Assembly: GCA_036346225.1 (NCBI GenBank)
Contig: JARFIW010001469.1
Span: 7,906,001 to 7,970,000, forward strand
Source: Platerodrilus igneus
Lineage: Eukaryota > Arthropoda > Insecta > Coleoptera > Lycidae
Reading direction: 5' to 3'
DNA length: 64,000 nucleotides
Positions 34,112 to 45,574 of the stretch are shown here, in pieces. Within the stretch, counting starts at the first letter, position 1. Each line of letters starts with the position of its first letter. The position numbers were made by a program, and so were the translations under genes. Below the pieces are notes generated by a model that worked only from the letters and a program-made list of their open reading frames with translations, did not search any database and was not told the DNA's origin.

Positions 34112-34655
34112 ATTTACTAATTGTAACTAACTGTATCATCAAACTTTAATGGTAGAACGAATTAACATAACACTTCTTTTAATTTATTTCGTTATCGCAC
34201 TTCATAACTGTAAACTTGGACTAAAACTTGTACTAATTAATCTCTGAAATGTACTTTTTTATGTGCAAATTCAATTATTTTAAATTGTTCCAATCACAAA
34301 GGATCCACACCTCGATTTTCGAATTTCCTTCTAGAACGTTCCTTTTTGTAAGCTTTATAATGTCTTTAAGTGCACCTATGTGACTGCTAATCACGTCTTT
34401 GTGCGCTAATTCAGCACACGCATTGTTTCGTCCGAGTGTTGTCTCCCTGTCGTCTTGTTATAAATAACACATGATTGGATAAGTTGCAATACTGAAGTTA
34501 TAATGAAAACAAAGGGGCGACATAGCTTCCACTATCTCTAATTTTAACAGTGCCGGTATTGGAGCAGTTTTAAAGACGTTTTCACGTTAAAACTACTTAC
34601 ATTGATGCCAACATTTTTTTATGACAGTTACATATTTTTATTCTTGATTGTTTTG
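34112..34655. other. Unassigned spacer
   Basis: AT-rich; nothing recognised. Confidence 0.4.
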
Positions 34656-35060
34656 CCATTTCGAATGGACCTGCACCTTGGCGAAGTTCTAAATTATTAG
34701 AACGGGTGAAATGGCTTGCGTGTTCTAATGAGCTAAAGAGCCAAACTACAGGTCCAACCAAAGTAGTAGGGTCGTTAGTGAGGAACCAGACTAAGACAGG
34801 TCCCCGAAAGAGGGCAGCGGCTCTTTCGGTACTTAGATTGGCAGAGACCATAGGGGTCGGTATGGCAGTCTAAGACACACTACCGCGATGTGGAAGGCAA
34901 CTGGAAACCACCACATTATCTCCCAAGTACACAGCGTACTTAAATTGTAATAAACATGATGGCATTCTCTGGGGTAAAAAATTCCGGAGTTAAAATAGTT
35001 CCCCATTCGGATCTCCGGGAGGGGACTACTTCGGAGGATGCGATCGGAAAGAGAGTCTGA

Positions 35061-35942
35061 AACATTCTGCGAGTCGGAGCGTGGAATGTTAGAAGTATGA
35101 AGCAAGTAGGTAAGCTAGAGAACCTAAAAATCGAAATGAATAGGTTATCACTAGACATAGTAGGGATTAGCGAAGTTCGGTGGCCAGAGGCGGGGGATTT
35201 TTGGAGTGGAGATTTCAGGGTAACTCATACAGGAGCAGAGGACGGAAATTTGGGTGTGGGGATAGTTATGCGGAAAAAGATAGGATACTGCGTAGAAAAT
35301 TACTTACAAAAGAACGAAAGAGTACTCATGGTTAGATTAGAATCTAAACCGGTAAACACAGTAATAATACAAGTATACATGCCCACCTCTAGCTACAGTG
35401 ACGAAGAGGTAGAAGCCATCTACAAAGATATCGAAGACATATTAAGATACGTAAAAGGACATGAAAATTTAATAATTACGGGGGATTTTAATGCCGTGGT
35501 AGGTGAGGGTAGGGAAGGAGCGGTAATGGGTTTATTTGGTTTAGGCACGAGAAACGACAGGGGAAATAGGCTGGTAGAATTTTGTGACAAGAACAATTTA
35601 ATTATCACAAACACATTATTTCAACATCATGCTAGAAGACGATATACGTGGAAGATGCCAGGAGATATAGGAAGATATCAAATAGATTACATTCTTGTTA
35701 GACAACGGTTTAGGAACCAAGTAAAAGACTGTAGAAGCTACCCAGAAGCAGATATAGATACTGACCACAACATCGTAATTATGAAGGCCGCACTTAAATT
35801 TAAGAATATGAAAAAAAAGAGCGGAAAAAGGCACTTGGACTTAGAGAAACTAAAAGATAAAGATATTCAAAAAAAAGATTTGAAAAAAAGTCAAATGAAT
35901 TGCTCAAAGATATCGGGAAAATATCTGATACTACGGAAGTAG
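35061..35942 (+). pseudogene. RTE LINE endonuclease domain (frame 1)
   Basis: The protein is open from 35061, reading NILRVGAWNVRSMKQ before the first ATG at 35097. The real start is therefore upstream; copy 2 has an ATG (42828) four codons before ILRVGAWNVR, and here that codon is lost. Endonuclease motifs in order are WNVRSM, DIVGISEVRW (catalytic Glu), IQVYMPTSS, IITGDFNAVVG (Asp and Asn), YTWKMPGD and DIDTDHNIV (terminal Asp-His). All expected catalytic residues are present. It makes the nick that primes reverse transcription. A +1/-1 shift inside an A-rich run near 35865-35905 moves the reading frame to the next segment. Confidence 0.88.
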
Positions 35943-37248
35943 AAACAGAATGGAATAACATTAAATCTAGCCTAGACATGGCGGCCACAGATATTCTGGG
36001 CTATACACAAAAAGTAAATAAGAAACCATGGATAACAAAGGATATCCTGAATTTAATAGAAGAAAGACGAAAATACAAAAATAAATCAGACGAAACAGGA
36101 AAACAGAGATACAAAGCCATAAAATGGGAAATTATTCGAAAATGTAGGAAAGCCAAAGAACAGTGGATTGATGAAAAGTGCAAAGAGGTACAAACGAAGA
36201 TGGAAATAGGAAAGACAGACGAAGCATACGAATTAATTAGAATGAATTTTAGGGATATAAAACCGTACAGCAAAAATATAAGGGACGCACAAGGAAACGT
36301 CATTATAGAAAACGTAGAGAAAGTGGGTAGATGGCAAGAATATATAGGGGATTTATATGCAGGAGAGGAACTAACTGCATAAGAACAGGAATCAGACATT
36401 GAAAATGATGACCTGGGATATCCTATACTTAGAGATGAGTTTGAATTAGCATTAAAGAGTCTGAAAAATGGTAAGGCGCCGGGTACAGATAAGGTGCAAG
36501 CAGAAACTCTAAAAGCCGCTGGACATGCAGTAACAGAACGTCTCTTCCAACTTGTAAGCTGTATGTATGAGACAGGCGAGATACCCAAAGATTTCAAACG
36601 TAGCATTATAGTAACTATACCAAATAAGAAAGGCGCGGATAGATGTGAAAATTTTCGAACAATAAGTTTGACAGCACACGTGTCAAAAATATTAACTAGA
36701 ATTGTGCAAAGACGAATGGAAAAACGGGCGGAAGAAATACTAGGAGAAGACCAATTTGGGTTTAGGCGGAACAGGGGAACACGGGAGGCTATTTTAGCTC
36801 TGAGAGTAATAATGGAGAAAACAATAGAAAAAGGGGAAAGCGTGTATATAGGGTTTGTAGATTTGGAAAAAGCTTTCGACAATGTAAAATGGAAAAAAAT
36901 GTTTGAAATACTAAAAAAGATTGGAATGAGTTATAGGGATAGACGAATAGTACATACCTTATACAAAGAACACACAGCAGTAATAGAATTAGAGCAGGAA
37001 CGTAGAGAAGTAAACATTAGGAAAGGGTGAGTCAGGGATGTGCCCTATCTCCATTGATTTTTAACTTGTACATAGAAGAGGCAATGATTACGGTCAAATG
37101 CAGGAAGACATTTGGAATTACTATGCAAGGACAAAAAATTGATATGCTTAGATTTGCAGATGATATAGCGGTATTAGCATCTAGCAAGGAAGAGTTAGAA
37201 TCTGCTCTTAATGAAATGGAAACGGTTCTAACAGAGAGTACGGTATGA
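35900..37248 (+). pseudogene. RTE LINE reverse transcriptase (broken)
   Basis: One frame runs from 35900 with a TAA at 36380, then continues as KSLKNGKAPGTDKVQAETLK (about 36458-36517), IIVTIPNKKGADRCENFRT, GFRRNRGTREAIL and VYIGFVDLEKAFDNVKW (about 36845-36890, first catalytic Asp). A one-base loss in a G run near 37025 shifts to VSQGCALSPLIFNLYIEE and LRFADDIAVLAS (37147-37180, catalytic FADD). A further one-base deletion near 37237, compared with copy 2, ends the frame at 37248. The RT core motifs are intact, so decay is recent relative to copy 2. Confidence 0.9.
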
Positions 37249-37249
37249 A

Positions 37250-37920
37250 AATTAACAAAACTAAAACTAAAGTTCTAGTATGCAAAGGAGGAAAATAAAT
37301 CAAAAACAAGAATACAAGTATGTAACACGAACTTACAAGAGGTTAAGGATTTCTGCTACCTAGGAAGCCAAATAACGCAAGATGGGAAAAGCACAAAAGA
37401 TATAAAACAAAGATTAGCACAAGGTCGTGCTACATTTAACAAGAAAAAGCAACTACTGTGCTCAAAGACCACAAACATAGAAACAAGGAAAAGATTGCTT
37501 AAAACATATGTATGGAGCACAGCACTGTACGGATGTGAAGCCTGGACAGTAGGAGAAGCGGACAAGAAAAAGGTAGAAACCTTTGAAATGTGGTGCTACA
37601 GACGTATGATGAAGATATCATGGACAGACAAAGTTAAGAACGAAGAGGTGCTAAAAATGGTAGGGGAAGAAAGAAATATGTGGAAAACGGTAAAAAATAG
37701 GAGAGATAGGATGATAGGCCACATTCTACGGCATGAGGGAATAGTGCGGAATATATTAGAAGCAGAGATAGGAAAAAAGACAAGAAGAGGCAGACCTAGG
37801 TTAGACTACTGCACACAGATAGTAAAAGATGTAGGCTGTAAGGGTTTCAAGGAGATGTGTAGGCTAGCCCAGAATAGAAATCAATGGAGGTACGCATCCA
37901 ACCAATCCCAAGATGGATAA
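37250..37920 (+). pseudogene. RTE LINE C-terminal region
   Basis: After a short damaged stretch (small indels around 37243-37300) the frame resumes with LKTYVWSTALYGCEAWTV (37495-37548). It then reads YRRMMKISWTDKV, GHILRHEG and KKTRRGRPRLDYC, ending at the stop at 37918. These blocks are the usual C-terminal region of RTE-type ORFs, thought to bind nucleic acid through basic residues. Confidence 0.85.
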
Positions 37921-37974
37921 ATTAATGACGAAAAACATAACTGTGCTTAAACATGATGATTATTATAAGTAACT

Positions 37975-38300
37975 ACAAGAATTGGTTGGGCAATATTCTC
38001 CAATAATGTTAAGTGTGAAAGGATTTACTGGAAAACCATTATTTCGGCAAACGTCTAAATGTTGGGGGATCTTGGTAGCCACAGGTTGTTTAACCCCCTT
38101 CACTGAATCTCGGTGAAATAGGGCATAAAATTAGAAAACAATAGAAGAGGAACGAGCTGTATACACATGCTGTGTGAGAATTTCAGGGTAACTATGTAGA
38201 CTAGCTCAGAATATAAATAAGTGCAGGTACGTGTCCAACCAGTTTTGAGACGGAAAACCTAATGACGAAAAATAAGCACAGATAAATCTGATGATTAGTA
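37975..38300 (+). repeat. RTE-tailed unit 1
   Basis: A head of about 180 bases (TGTTGGGGGATCTTGGTAGC, CCACAGG, AACAATAGAAG) is joined to a short RTE 3' tail (GTACGTGTCCAACCAG, CTAATGACGAAAAA, then GATGATTAGTATAA). Confidence 0.65.
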
Positions 38301-38304
38301 TAAA

Positions 38305-38975
38305 CAACTAATTGTTGGTTGCGAAATATCTGAAACTAATGTTGACATTGCGAAAAGATATATTGGAAAATATATTAAATCGGTAAATGGTTAAGTGTTG
38401 GGGGAACTTGGCAGCCACAGGCTGCTTACCTCCCTTCACAACCACTGAAGGTAGGAAAAATAGGGTATATAACTGTAAAACAATAGAAGGTGACCGAACT
38501 GTATCTAACAAGAAAGAACAGCACCTATGAGGAAAGACAACAAACATAGAACAAGAAGAAAATTGTTGAAAGCATATGTGTGGAGCACAGCACAGTATGC
38601 CTATGAAATACGGGCAGCCTGAAACGCAGACAGAAAAACGGTAGCAGCCTTTTGAAATACTGTGCTTCAGATGTATGAGGACGATAACATGGACAAACAA
38701 AGATAATAACAAATAGGTTATAGAAATAGTAGGGGAACAAGGATATCTGGGGAAAAAGAGAAATAGAAGGGCGGAATACGTTCTAAAGCATTTTGGGGAA
38801 TAGTATGGGATATATTACAAGCAGAGATAGGAAAAAAGAGGTGGATGTAGACCTAGATCAGATAGTGATAGATGCAGGCAAATCGGTAGGTTAGTTTAGA
38901 ATAGGAAACAATGATGGTACGCGTCTAACCAGTTCAGGGACTGAAGACCTAATGATGACGATGATGATTGTTTTT
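38305..38975 (+). repeat. RTE-tailed unit 2
   Basis: The same head as unit 1 (GTGTTGGGGGAACTTGGCAG) is joined to a longer degenerate RTE C-terminal piece (GTGTGGAGCACAGCACAGT through GTACGCGTCTAACCAG), ending in GATGATGACGATGATGATTG. Confidence 0.65.
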
Positions 38976-41475
38976 TGTAGTAAGATAAAGATCTGGCCTT
39001 TATGGGAGTTTTAAACGAGCTATTGTAACATCTCATATATAGGCAATTATTAAACTGCTATATGTTCGAAGGATTGCCGTGATTCAGGTGTGAAAATGTA
39101 GTCGACCCGTTAATCGATCCGCGCCCTCATGCGTGGTAGGAAGTTCCCTACGAAAATGGAGAGTTTGAAGTTGGATTCGTAGGAGAGACATGTCGCCTGG
39201 TGTATGAAAAGGGGCATACGTTAGGAGAATTGAAGACAATCCACAGCATAAACAAGGTCGATAAAACGCAAGCAGTTTCACCTATAAATTTCATCTACAA
39301 GTTTCATCTTTAAGTTTAAATAAATATTGGATTTTGGAATTGTTTAGTATGGTTTTGGTTCATATGGAAGTCGATAAACTTTCGACATGATGGTGCATTC
39401 GTTTGTAAGATGGTTAAGTTGCACGTGGCTATAATCTGCAGGTGTTGTAAGTGTTGAACACTTTCCTTTGGTGAGTACACTGTAATTTGTTGTATCAAAC
39501 ACTGACCCAAACAAGAATTAAGCTTACTTGGAGGATATATAATTTTCTAAATGATTTTTTTTAAGAAACTTCAATAAATTTCTAATACTTAAATGTATAA
39601 AAGTTTCCTGTTAAACGATTTTAAAATTGTAACATAGTTTCATACACTAACGTGTAAAAGCTTTCCTATTAGAATAAATTATGTGCCACAAAATATAAGT
39701 AAAGCAATTGGCTTAACGATTTAAAAATAGTTTTAGTGTTTTGAATACAGAATTAGAAAGCTTTTGGTAAAAATAAAATCACTTTATTTAAACTATGTTA
39801 GATAATTTGGCTAAATTTTTTGTATTAATTGTTAAATTTATATAGTCGATTAAGGCACATCTTGGTTTAACATCTGTCAGATAAACACCTGGACTTGCAT
39901 GTTTACTTAATCAAGTAAATGTATGTTGTACAAATGAATTGTATGATAAGCTAATCTTTGACTTATCCTTGTGAGCCGAGAACAAAGATTTTTGCTTGAA
40001 GCATTTGTGTAATGTCATGAAATATTATTTTTATGATGGGCTTCACCCATTAACAATTGCTAGGTTTGAAGCATTTGTTCAATGTAATGAAATGTTATTT
40101 TTATAATGGGCTTCACCCACTAGTAACTGCGAATTTCTTAATTCAACATTGATAAGACCTTTTCACTTCATGTCTTATAATTTTGGTTGTCTTTAATTTA
40201 TCTTATTAATTTTTTTTTTGTATATACAAGAACTCGAAATAACTTTATTACATACTTTATTACAAAGAACTTTTTTTTGAAAAATGAAAATAAGGTGTTT
40301 GTACATATTGGAGAGATAACTTAACTTGATTTGAAGACGAACCTACCGAACTGACAAAAATTGTAGTCTTTAGCGATATAGTTAGTTATTTATGGATGCA
40401 GATATTAATTTTTGAATAAAAGGATTATATATAGGACGTTTTTAGTTCTATATACAAAGCATTTGTTTTTATTATTTGGAACTGACTTACCTTGTATTGT
40501 AATAAATAAAGTACCACACAATAACGCTAAAAGCATCCTTCAATGCACACACTTTAATACTGAAGTAACAACCTTCTCTCTGTATTTTATTAAAGAAAAA
40601 TATGTGATTTACATTTTATTTCTATCACAGGTATTTCTATTAACAAACAAAATAATTACGGCTAATGCAGTTGTTCATGTTCAGTGATTAGAGAAAGGGG
40701 ATAAATCTGTTGTAAATATTGCATACAAGGATTTTTGCACTGGCGAATACAATATACTCACGGATAAAGGTTCATATTATACAAAACAATTTTTTGTTAC
40801 GAATATATTAGTTGGTATTAAATGTCCGCTATTGGTTGCCAAATTGCCACTCAAATTTAAACGTAGGCCAAGGATTGTGAAGTTACCACATAATCTAGTA
40901 ATAATTAGGTTGTTAAATTGATGCCCAGTGCTTTATTACATAGAACATTTTATCTTTCGTCATCGGTGTTTTAATTTTTTGTAGTAGTTGTAATTGCGAA
41001 ATAAACTACTTTAGAATTAGGAAATGTTGCCATCGTTGTTGTATGAATTATGATTAAAGGTATTGGAAATTTAAAGCTACATTTATTGAGGGTTTTTTCT
41101 CAGGGCTTCGACGATGAATCGAAGACGTTCGGGAATTAAAACACTAACATGGATTAATACATTTTTGAACATAAATATAAGAATGTCGTCTAAAAAGGGT
41201 CTGAAAAATGGAGTTAATAGTTAACTTCTGACTTTTAAAATAGTCTAACCACCTTTGTTGTTAAGTTTATGGCCTTGGTCTCCTCTATTATGTGCGTACT
41301 GGTTTGTTATGTTTAGCCAACGGTTTCTTGGTAATTATTTTGAATATGTTACAAAGCATATTTACTTGACTTTCAATTGCATGAAAGATTTCTCAACAGT
41401 TGCTGATTGCTATATCCACATTGTCTGTGAATCACAACGACTACACCGCTTGGATGTCTCGCCATTTAATCATAC
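38976..41475. other. Unassigned spacer
   Basis: Contains a 70-bp tandem repeat at 39998-40125. No gene was recognised; frames at 40412-40687 and 41255-41662 have no domain. Confidence 0.4.
39998..40125 (+). repeat. 70-bp tandem duplication
   Basis: Units starting at 39998 and 40068 both read GAAGCATTTGT, then ATGAAATRTTATTTTTAT and ATGGGCTTCACCCA. Confidence 0.85.
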
Positions 41476-41479
41476 CTTA

Positions 41480-41795
41480 CACTTGATTTTTTCGATGCTC
41501 CACCCGAAGGTACTGCATTGGCCAGAAAGCGAGTTTTTTATCTGGAAAATTTGGAATTTTGCCAAACTCTTGCTGTTCCAAGCAAGGTATGGATCTTTAA
41601 CGTGCGTGACAACTCTCACACACGGGATCTCCATTTTACTTCTCATCCGAACCAGGGTGTAGTTTTGTGAAAAATGCTCGCCTAACATTTTTCAAACGGA
41701 CTGTGTCGGGATTTGAACCCGGTACCCTGGGGATAGTAGTCACACACATACCAACAACGTCACGAAGCCGCCTCATTTAACCATACCGCTGTCCA
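41480..41795 (-). mobile_element. tRNA-derived SINE
   Basis: On the minus strand a tRNA-like head (about 41795-41700) has a perfect B box, GGTTCAAATCCCGAC, and an A-box-like GTGACGTTGTTGGTATG about 40 bases upstream. An acceptor stem does not form, so it is not a tRNA gene. A body follows, ending in CAATGCAGTACCTTCGGG, the motif repeated three times at 10495-10674. Confidence 0.7.
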
Positions 41796-41894
41796 CGTAT
41801 GAAAACACAGTATCAAAATTATCGTATAACTAAATGGCCTCACATGACAAGTAAAGAGTACATAAACATATACGAATAAGATGAAAATGTGAAA

Positions 41895-42222
41895 CTAACT
41901 TGCAAAAAACTGTAATAACATGTTCAAATTGAACTCGTAATCGAAAATCGTTAAATTAAGCATGTCAACAGGACTTGAACTAGCGGCTTCTGGATTTCCA
42001 GTCCTGCTCTCTAAGCAACTGAGCTATTAGGTCTCATTGCATTTCTAGTCTTATGCTCTAAGCAATTGAGCTATGAGACCTAATAGCTCAGTTGCTTAGA
42101 AATTCAGACCGGAAATCCAAAAGTTAGTGGTTTATATCTAGTTGAGGAGTTCACTTTAACGATTTTGATTAGGAGTTTGATTTGAAAATGCTATTGAAGC
42201 TTTTTGCAAGTTAAATACAAGT
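41895..42222. repeat. Inverted pair of tRNA-like SINE heads
   Basis: Arms of about 150 bases mirror each other: AACTTGCAAAAA and AAAATCGTTAAA on the left, their complements near 42155-42215 on the right. Each arm carries a TAATAGCTCAGTTGCTTAG A-box-like segment; the left arm has a B-box-like AGTTCAAGTCCT on the minus strand. A third partial head (AGCTCAATTGCTTAGAGC, minus) sits between them. Confidence 0.7.
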
Positions 42223-42234
42223 AGTTAAGCTACC

Positions 42235-42300
42235 TTCGTACGAGCGTAAATTGATCGTTTTTACATTTATTTTCCCATAAGACAATGTAAGGTCAGGTCA
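42235..42300 (+). repeat. Interspersed repeat fragment (also at 9354)
   Basis: TTCGTACGAGC and TATTTTCCCATAAGACA are shared with 9354-9420. Confidence 0.55.
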
Positions 42301-42426
42301 ATTCTCGTTATATCTTGAGTTCGTGGAAAAATTTGTTCCCGTTTCCTAACACCAATGATTAGCCATAACAATAGACCAAAATAAATCAAGAAATAAACAA
42401 AAATTGAAATGTGTTAGATAATTTAT

Positions 42427-44940
42427 CAGTTTCGTATGGACCTGCACTTTGAAGAAGTTCTAGATTACTAGAAAGGGTGAAATGGCTTGTGCGTTCCGGT
42501 GATCTAAAGAACCAAACCACAGGTTCAACCAAATTAGTAGGGTTTTTAGTGAGGAACTAGACTAAGACAGGTCCCCAAAGAGGGCAGCAGCTATTTTGGT
42601 ACGTAGATGGACAGAAACCATAGGGAAAAGTATGGCATTCTAAGACACTACTACGATTTGGAAGACAACGGGAAACCACAACATTACCTTTCAAGTACAC
42701 AGCGTACTTAAATTGTAATTAAGATTATGGCATTTTCTGAGGTAAACGATTCCGGAGTTAAAATAATTCCCCGTTCGGATTTACGGTAGGGAACTACTTC
42801 GGAAGATGTGATCGAAAAGTTTAGAAAATGGTCGCGAGCATTTTACGAGTTGGAGCGTGGAATGTCAGAAATATGAAGCAAGTAGGTAAGCTAGAGACTT
42901 TGATAATTGAAATGGATAGGATAGCATTAGACATTGTAGGAATCAGCGACGTTCGGTGGCCAGACACGGGAGATTTTTGGAGTGGAAACCTCAGGGTAAT
43001 TCATTCAAGGTTCAGAGGAAGAAAATTCGGGTGGAGATAGTAATGCGTAAAAAGATAGGACACTGTGTAGAGAACTACTTACAAAAGAACGAAAGAGTAT
43101 TCATGGTTAGATTAGAATCTAAATCGGTAAATACAGTAATAATACAAGTTGTTTCAGAGAGAAAGAAGTGGACTGTTTAGAGTTGAAAGATAGAGATGTA
43201 AACATTGATAATAATGTGTACGAAAATAGTCACTCACCAAAACTGCTGCACTGAAGTGCAATCTACCGTGATGCGCCACTGGAACGGCGGACCGATACTG
43301 TTTGTGAGTAGCACAACTTTTGTTTATGAGTAGCACTAATCTTTGTCTATTAGTAGCACTAACCAGAAATCTACAAGGCTGAATAGCGAGAGCGATCGCG
43401 AACGTCTGTCGAACTAATAAATATGCTGACCGTGCGATACGATCGGACAACTCCGTGGATATGCGCACTGAACCGCGAGTGGTGCGAACACAAGAATACA
43501 TGCCTACTTCTAGCTACAATGAGGAAGAGGTAGAAGCGATCTATAAATATATTGAGGACATACTAAGCGACATATTTGCGACAAGAACAATTTAATAATT
43601 TCACGAGATTTTAATGCAGTGGTAGGTGAGGGTAAAGAAGGAGCGGTAGTAGGTTTATTTGATTTCTACACGTGAAACGACAGGAGTAATAGGCTGGTAG
43701 AATTTTGCGACTCGACCAATTTAACCATCACAAACACATTTTTTCAACATCACGCTAGAAGACAATACACGTGGAAGATGCCAGGCGATATAGGAAGATA
43801 TCAAATTAAATACATTCTTGTTAGAAACCGGTTTAGGAATCAAGTAAAAGACTGTAGAAGTTATCCAAAAGCAGATACATTGACCACAACATCGTAATTA
43901 TGAAGTCCACTTTAAATTAAAAAAAATTGAAAAAAAGGAACGGGAAAAGGCGTTTTGACTTTGAGAAACTTAAAGATAAACATATCCACGAAAGATTTTA
44001 AAAAAGTCAAATAAATTGCTGAAAGATATCTGAAAATTTCTGCTACTAAGAAAGTATAAACAGAAGGGAATAACATTAAGTTCATTAGAACAGGAATCAG
44101 TGATTGAAAAGGATGACTAGGGATATCCTATACTTACAGATGAGTTTGAATTAGCATTCTAAAGGGTTTGAAAAATGGTAAGGCACCAGGTATAGATAAG
44201 GTGCAGGCAGAAACTCTAAAAGCTGTTGGACAAGCAGTAACAGATCGTCTCTTCCTACTTTAAGCTTATGTATAGGACAGGCGAGATACCTAAACATTTC
44301 AAACGTGACATCATAGTCACTATGTCAAACAAAGAGAGGCGCGGATAAATATTAAAATTTTCGAACAATAAGTTTGACAGCACACGTGTCAAAAGGGGAA
44401 AGGGTGTATATAGAGTTTGTAGATCTGGAAAAAGCAATCGACGATGGCAAATGGAAAAATATGTTCAAAAAGATTGGAATGAGTTTTAGCGATAGATAGA
44501 TAGTACATAGCTTATACGAAGAGCAAACAGAGGTAAAAGAATTAGAGCAGGAACTTAGAGAAGTAGATATTAGGAAAGAGGCGAGACAGATGTGTCCTAC
44601 CTCCATTAATGTTTAACTTGTACATCGAAGAGGCAATGAATACTGTCAATTGCAGGATAACGTTTGGAATTATTACGCAGGGACAAAAGATGGATATGCT
44701 TAGATTTGCGGTATTAGCATCTAGCAAGGAAGAGTTAGAAGCTGCTCCTAATGAAATGGAAACAGTTCGAACAAAGAGATACGGTATGAAAATTAACAAA
44801 AATAAAATTAAAGTATTTGTATGTAAAGGAGAGGAAAATAAATTAATAACTAGAATACAGATAGGTAACGAGAACTTACAAGAGATTAAGGATTTCTGCT
44901 CCATATCATCGTATAAAGTCTGAGAAAATCTCTACTCAAT
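42427..44940 (+). mobile_element. RTE-clade LINE, copy 2 (heavily decayed, 3'-truncated)
   Basis: Homologous to copy 1 from its 5' UTR onward. ATG at 42828 opens an intact N-terminus (ILRVGAWNVRNMKQ), but the endonuclease is soon frameshifted, a 346-bp insertion breaks it at 43149, and a large part of the RT is deleted (little between 44060 and 44100, and 44390 joins distant RT blocks). The frame 44609-44923 keeps the piece after FADD, whose FADD itself is lost (RFAVLAS). The element stops near 44940, just before a (TA)n tract, so the C-terminal region is missing. Confidence 0.85.
43149..43494. mobile_element. 346-bp insertion with 5-bp direct flanks
   Basis: The insertion is seen by comparison with copy 1, where ATACAAGTATACATGCC is continuous. 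ACAAG occurs at 43144-43148 and again at 43490-43494. The insert has a three-unit minisatellite at 43299-43365 (TTTATGAGTAGCACTAA type) and a higher GC content. It has no protein. Probably a small non-autonomous element or solo LTR. Confidence 0.65.
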
Positions 44941-44949
44941 GCTGGATAA

Positions 44950-44951
<2 letters not shown>

Positions 44952-44984
<33 letters not shown>
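44952..44984. repeat. (TA)n microsatellite
   Basis: A TA run between LINE copy 2 and the palindrome block. Confidence 0.9.
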
Positions 44985-44988
<4 letters not shown>

Positions 44989-45480
44989 CTCAAATTCAGC
45001 CACGAGGGCATCCTGTAGTGCTAATTGGTCATCAGACAGTAGGTGAATTTATCATGCATCAATAGCTCACTAGTAAATTTGTGTCTTCGTGTCGTTTCAC
45101 CTGACATCGCAAGTTTAACAACAGTCGACACGGAGGAGATCCGGCTCAACTGCCTGTTTCCATAGCCAAGTTATATTTAATAGAAAAGTAGGTTTAATGA
45201 GTCTTAAATTAAACAAAGTAAAGGATTATGGCAAGTGACTCAAATTCTAGCTCACAGGCATCCTGTCGACGCGTTTCGCCCTGTGGGGCGTCGACAGGAT
45301 GCCCTCGTGGCTGAATTTGATCACTTGCCAATAATTCCTTTTACTGTTTAATTTAAGACTCATTAAACCTACTTTTCTATTAAATATAATTTGGCTAGGA
45401 TAAAGCATTAGCCGGATCTCCTGTCGACTGTTTTAAAACTTGGATGTCGTCGACAGATAGCCTGTGGCTGAATTTGATTT
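44985..45480. repeat. Large imperfect palindrome with GTCGAC core
   Basis: Arms about 45134-45271 and 45289-45420 are near-complements. Outer GCCGGATCTCC, middle TTTAATAGAAAAGTAGG and inner GGCATCCTGTCGAC each have a mirror. The 18-base centre is GCGTTTCGCCCTGTGGGG. A third copy of the AAATTCAGCCACGAGGGCAT block starts the region at 44992, and a CTGTCGAC...GTCGACAG pair recurs at 45421-45457. This may be a foldback element or two element ends joined head to head. Confidence 0.75.
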
Positions 45481-45574
45481 ATTATCTCATATAGATTCTT
45501 TGTAAATATAATTAATTTGAAGATCAATTAAACCTCAGATGTTGTTAATTTATGCATGCATAACTTTACATTGT

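Larger units (their letters stand above)
34656..37990 (+). mobile_element. RTE-clade non-LTR retrotransposon, copy 1
   Basis: Five-prime untranslated DNA (34656-35060) is shared with copy 2 at 42427-42827. It is followed by an apurinic-type endonuclease, a reverse transcriptase and a C-terminal basic region, ending near 37920, with a short 3' tail containing GATGATTATTATAAG. The domain order and the single long ORF without a gag-like ORF1 fit the RTE clade. Confidence 0.88.

Noticed and set aside
36001..36882. 293-codon open frame on the minus strand
   Set aside because: It lies exactly antisense to the RTE reverse transcriptase and has no domain of its own. The A-rich sense strand makes long antisense frames.
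38308..38712. 134-codon minus-strand frame
   Set aside because: Antisense to the RTE tail fragment at 38305-38975; low-complexity hydrophobic composition.
39081..39281. Open frame with mixed composition (65 codons, minus)
   Set aside because: No recognisable domain, and length within chance expectation.
41255..41662. 135-codon plus-strand frame
   Set aside because: Half of it is antisense to the tRNA-derived SINE; no domain, and it contains the SINE tail motif.
41700..41795. tRNA gene on the minus strand
   Set aside because: Perfect B box, but no acceptor stem and a poor anticodon arm; a SINE body follows.
41965..42045. tRNA gene on the minus strand
   Set aside because: Good D-arm-like segment, but T-stem and anticodon stem do not pair; part of an inverted SINE pair.
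45060..45125. Second hammerhead candidate in the palindrome block (GTGAAACGAC on minus strand)
   Set aside because: GAAAC is present, but no CTGANGA at proper spacing and stems do not close; CTGATGA found nearby at about 45032 is on the wrong side.
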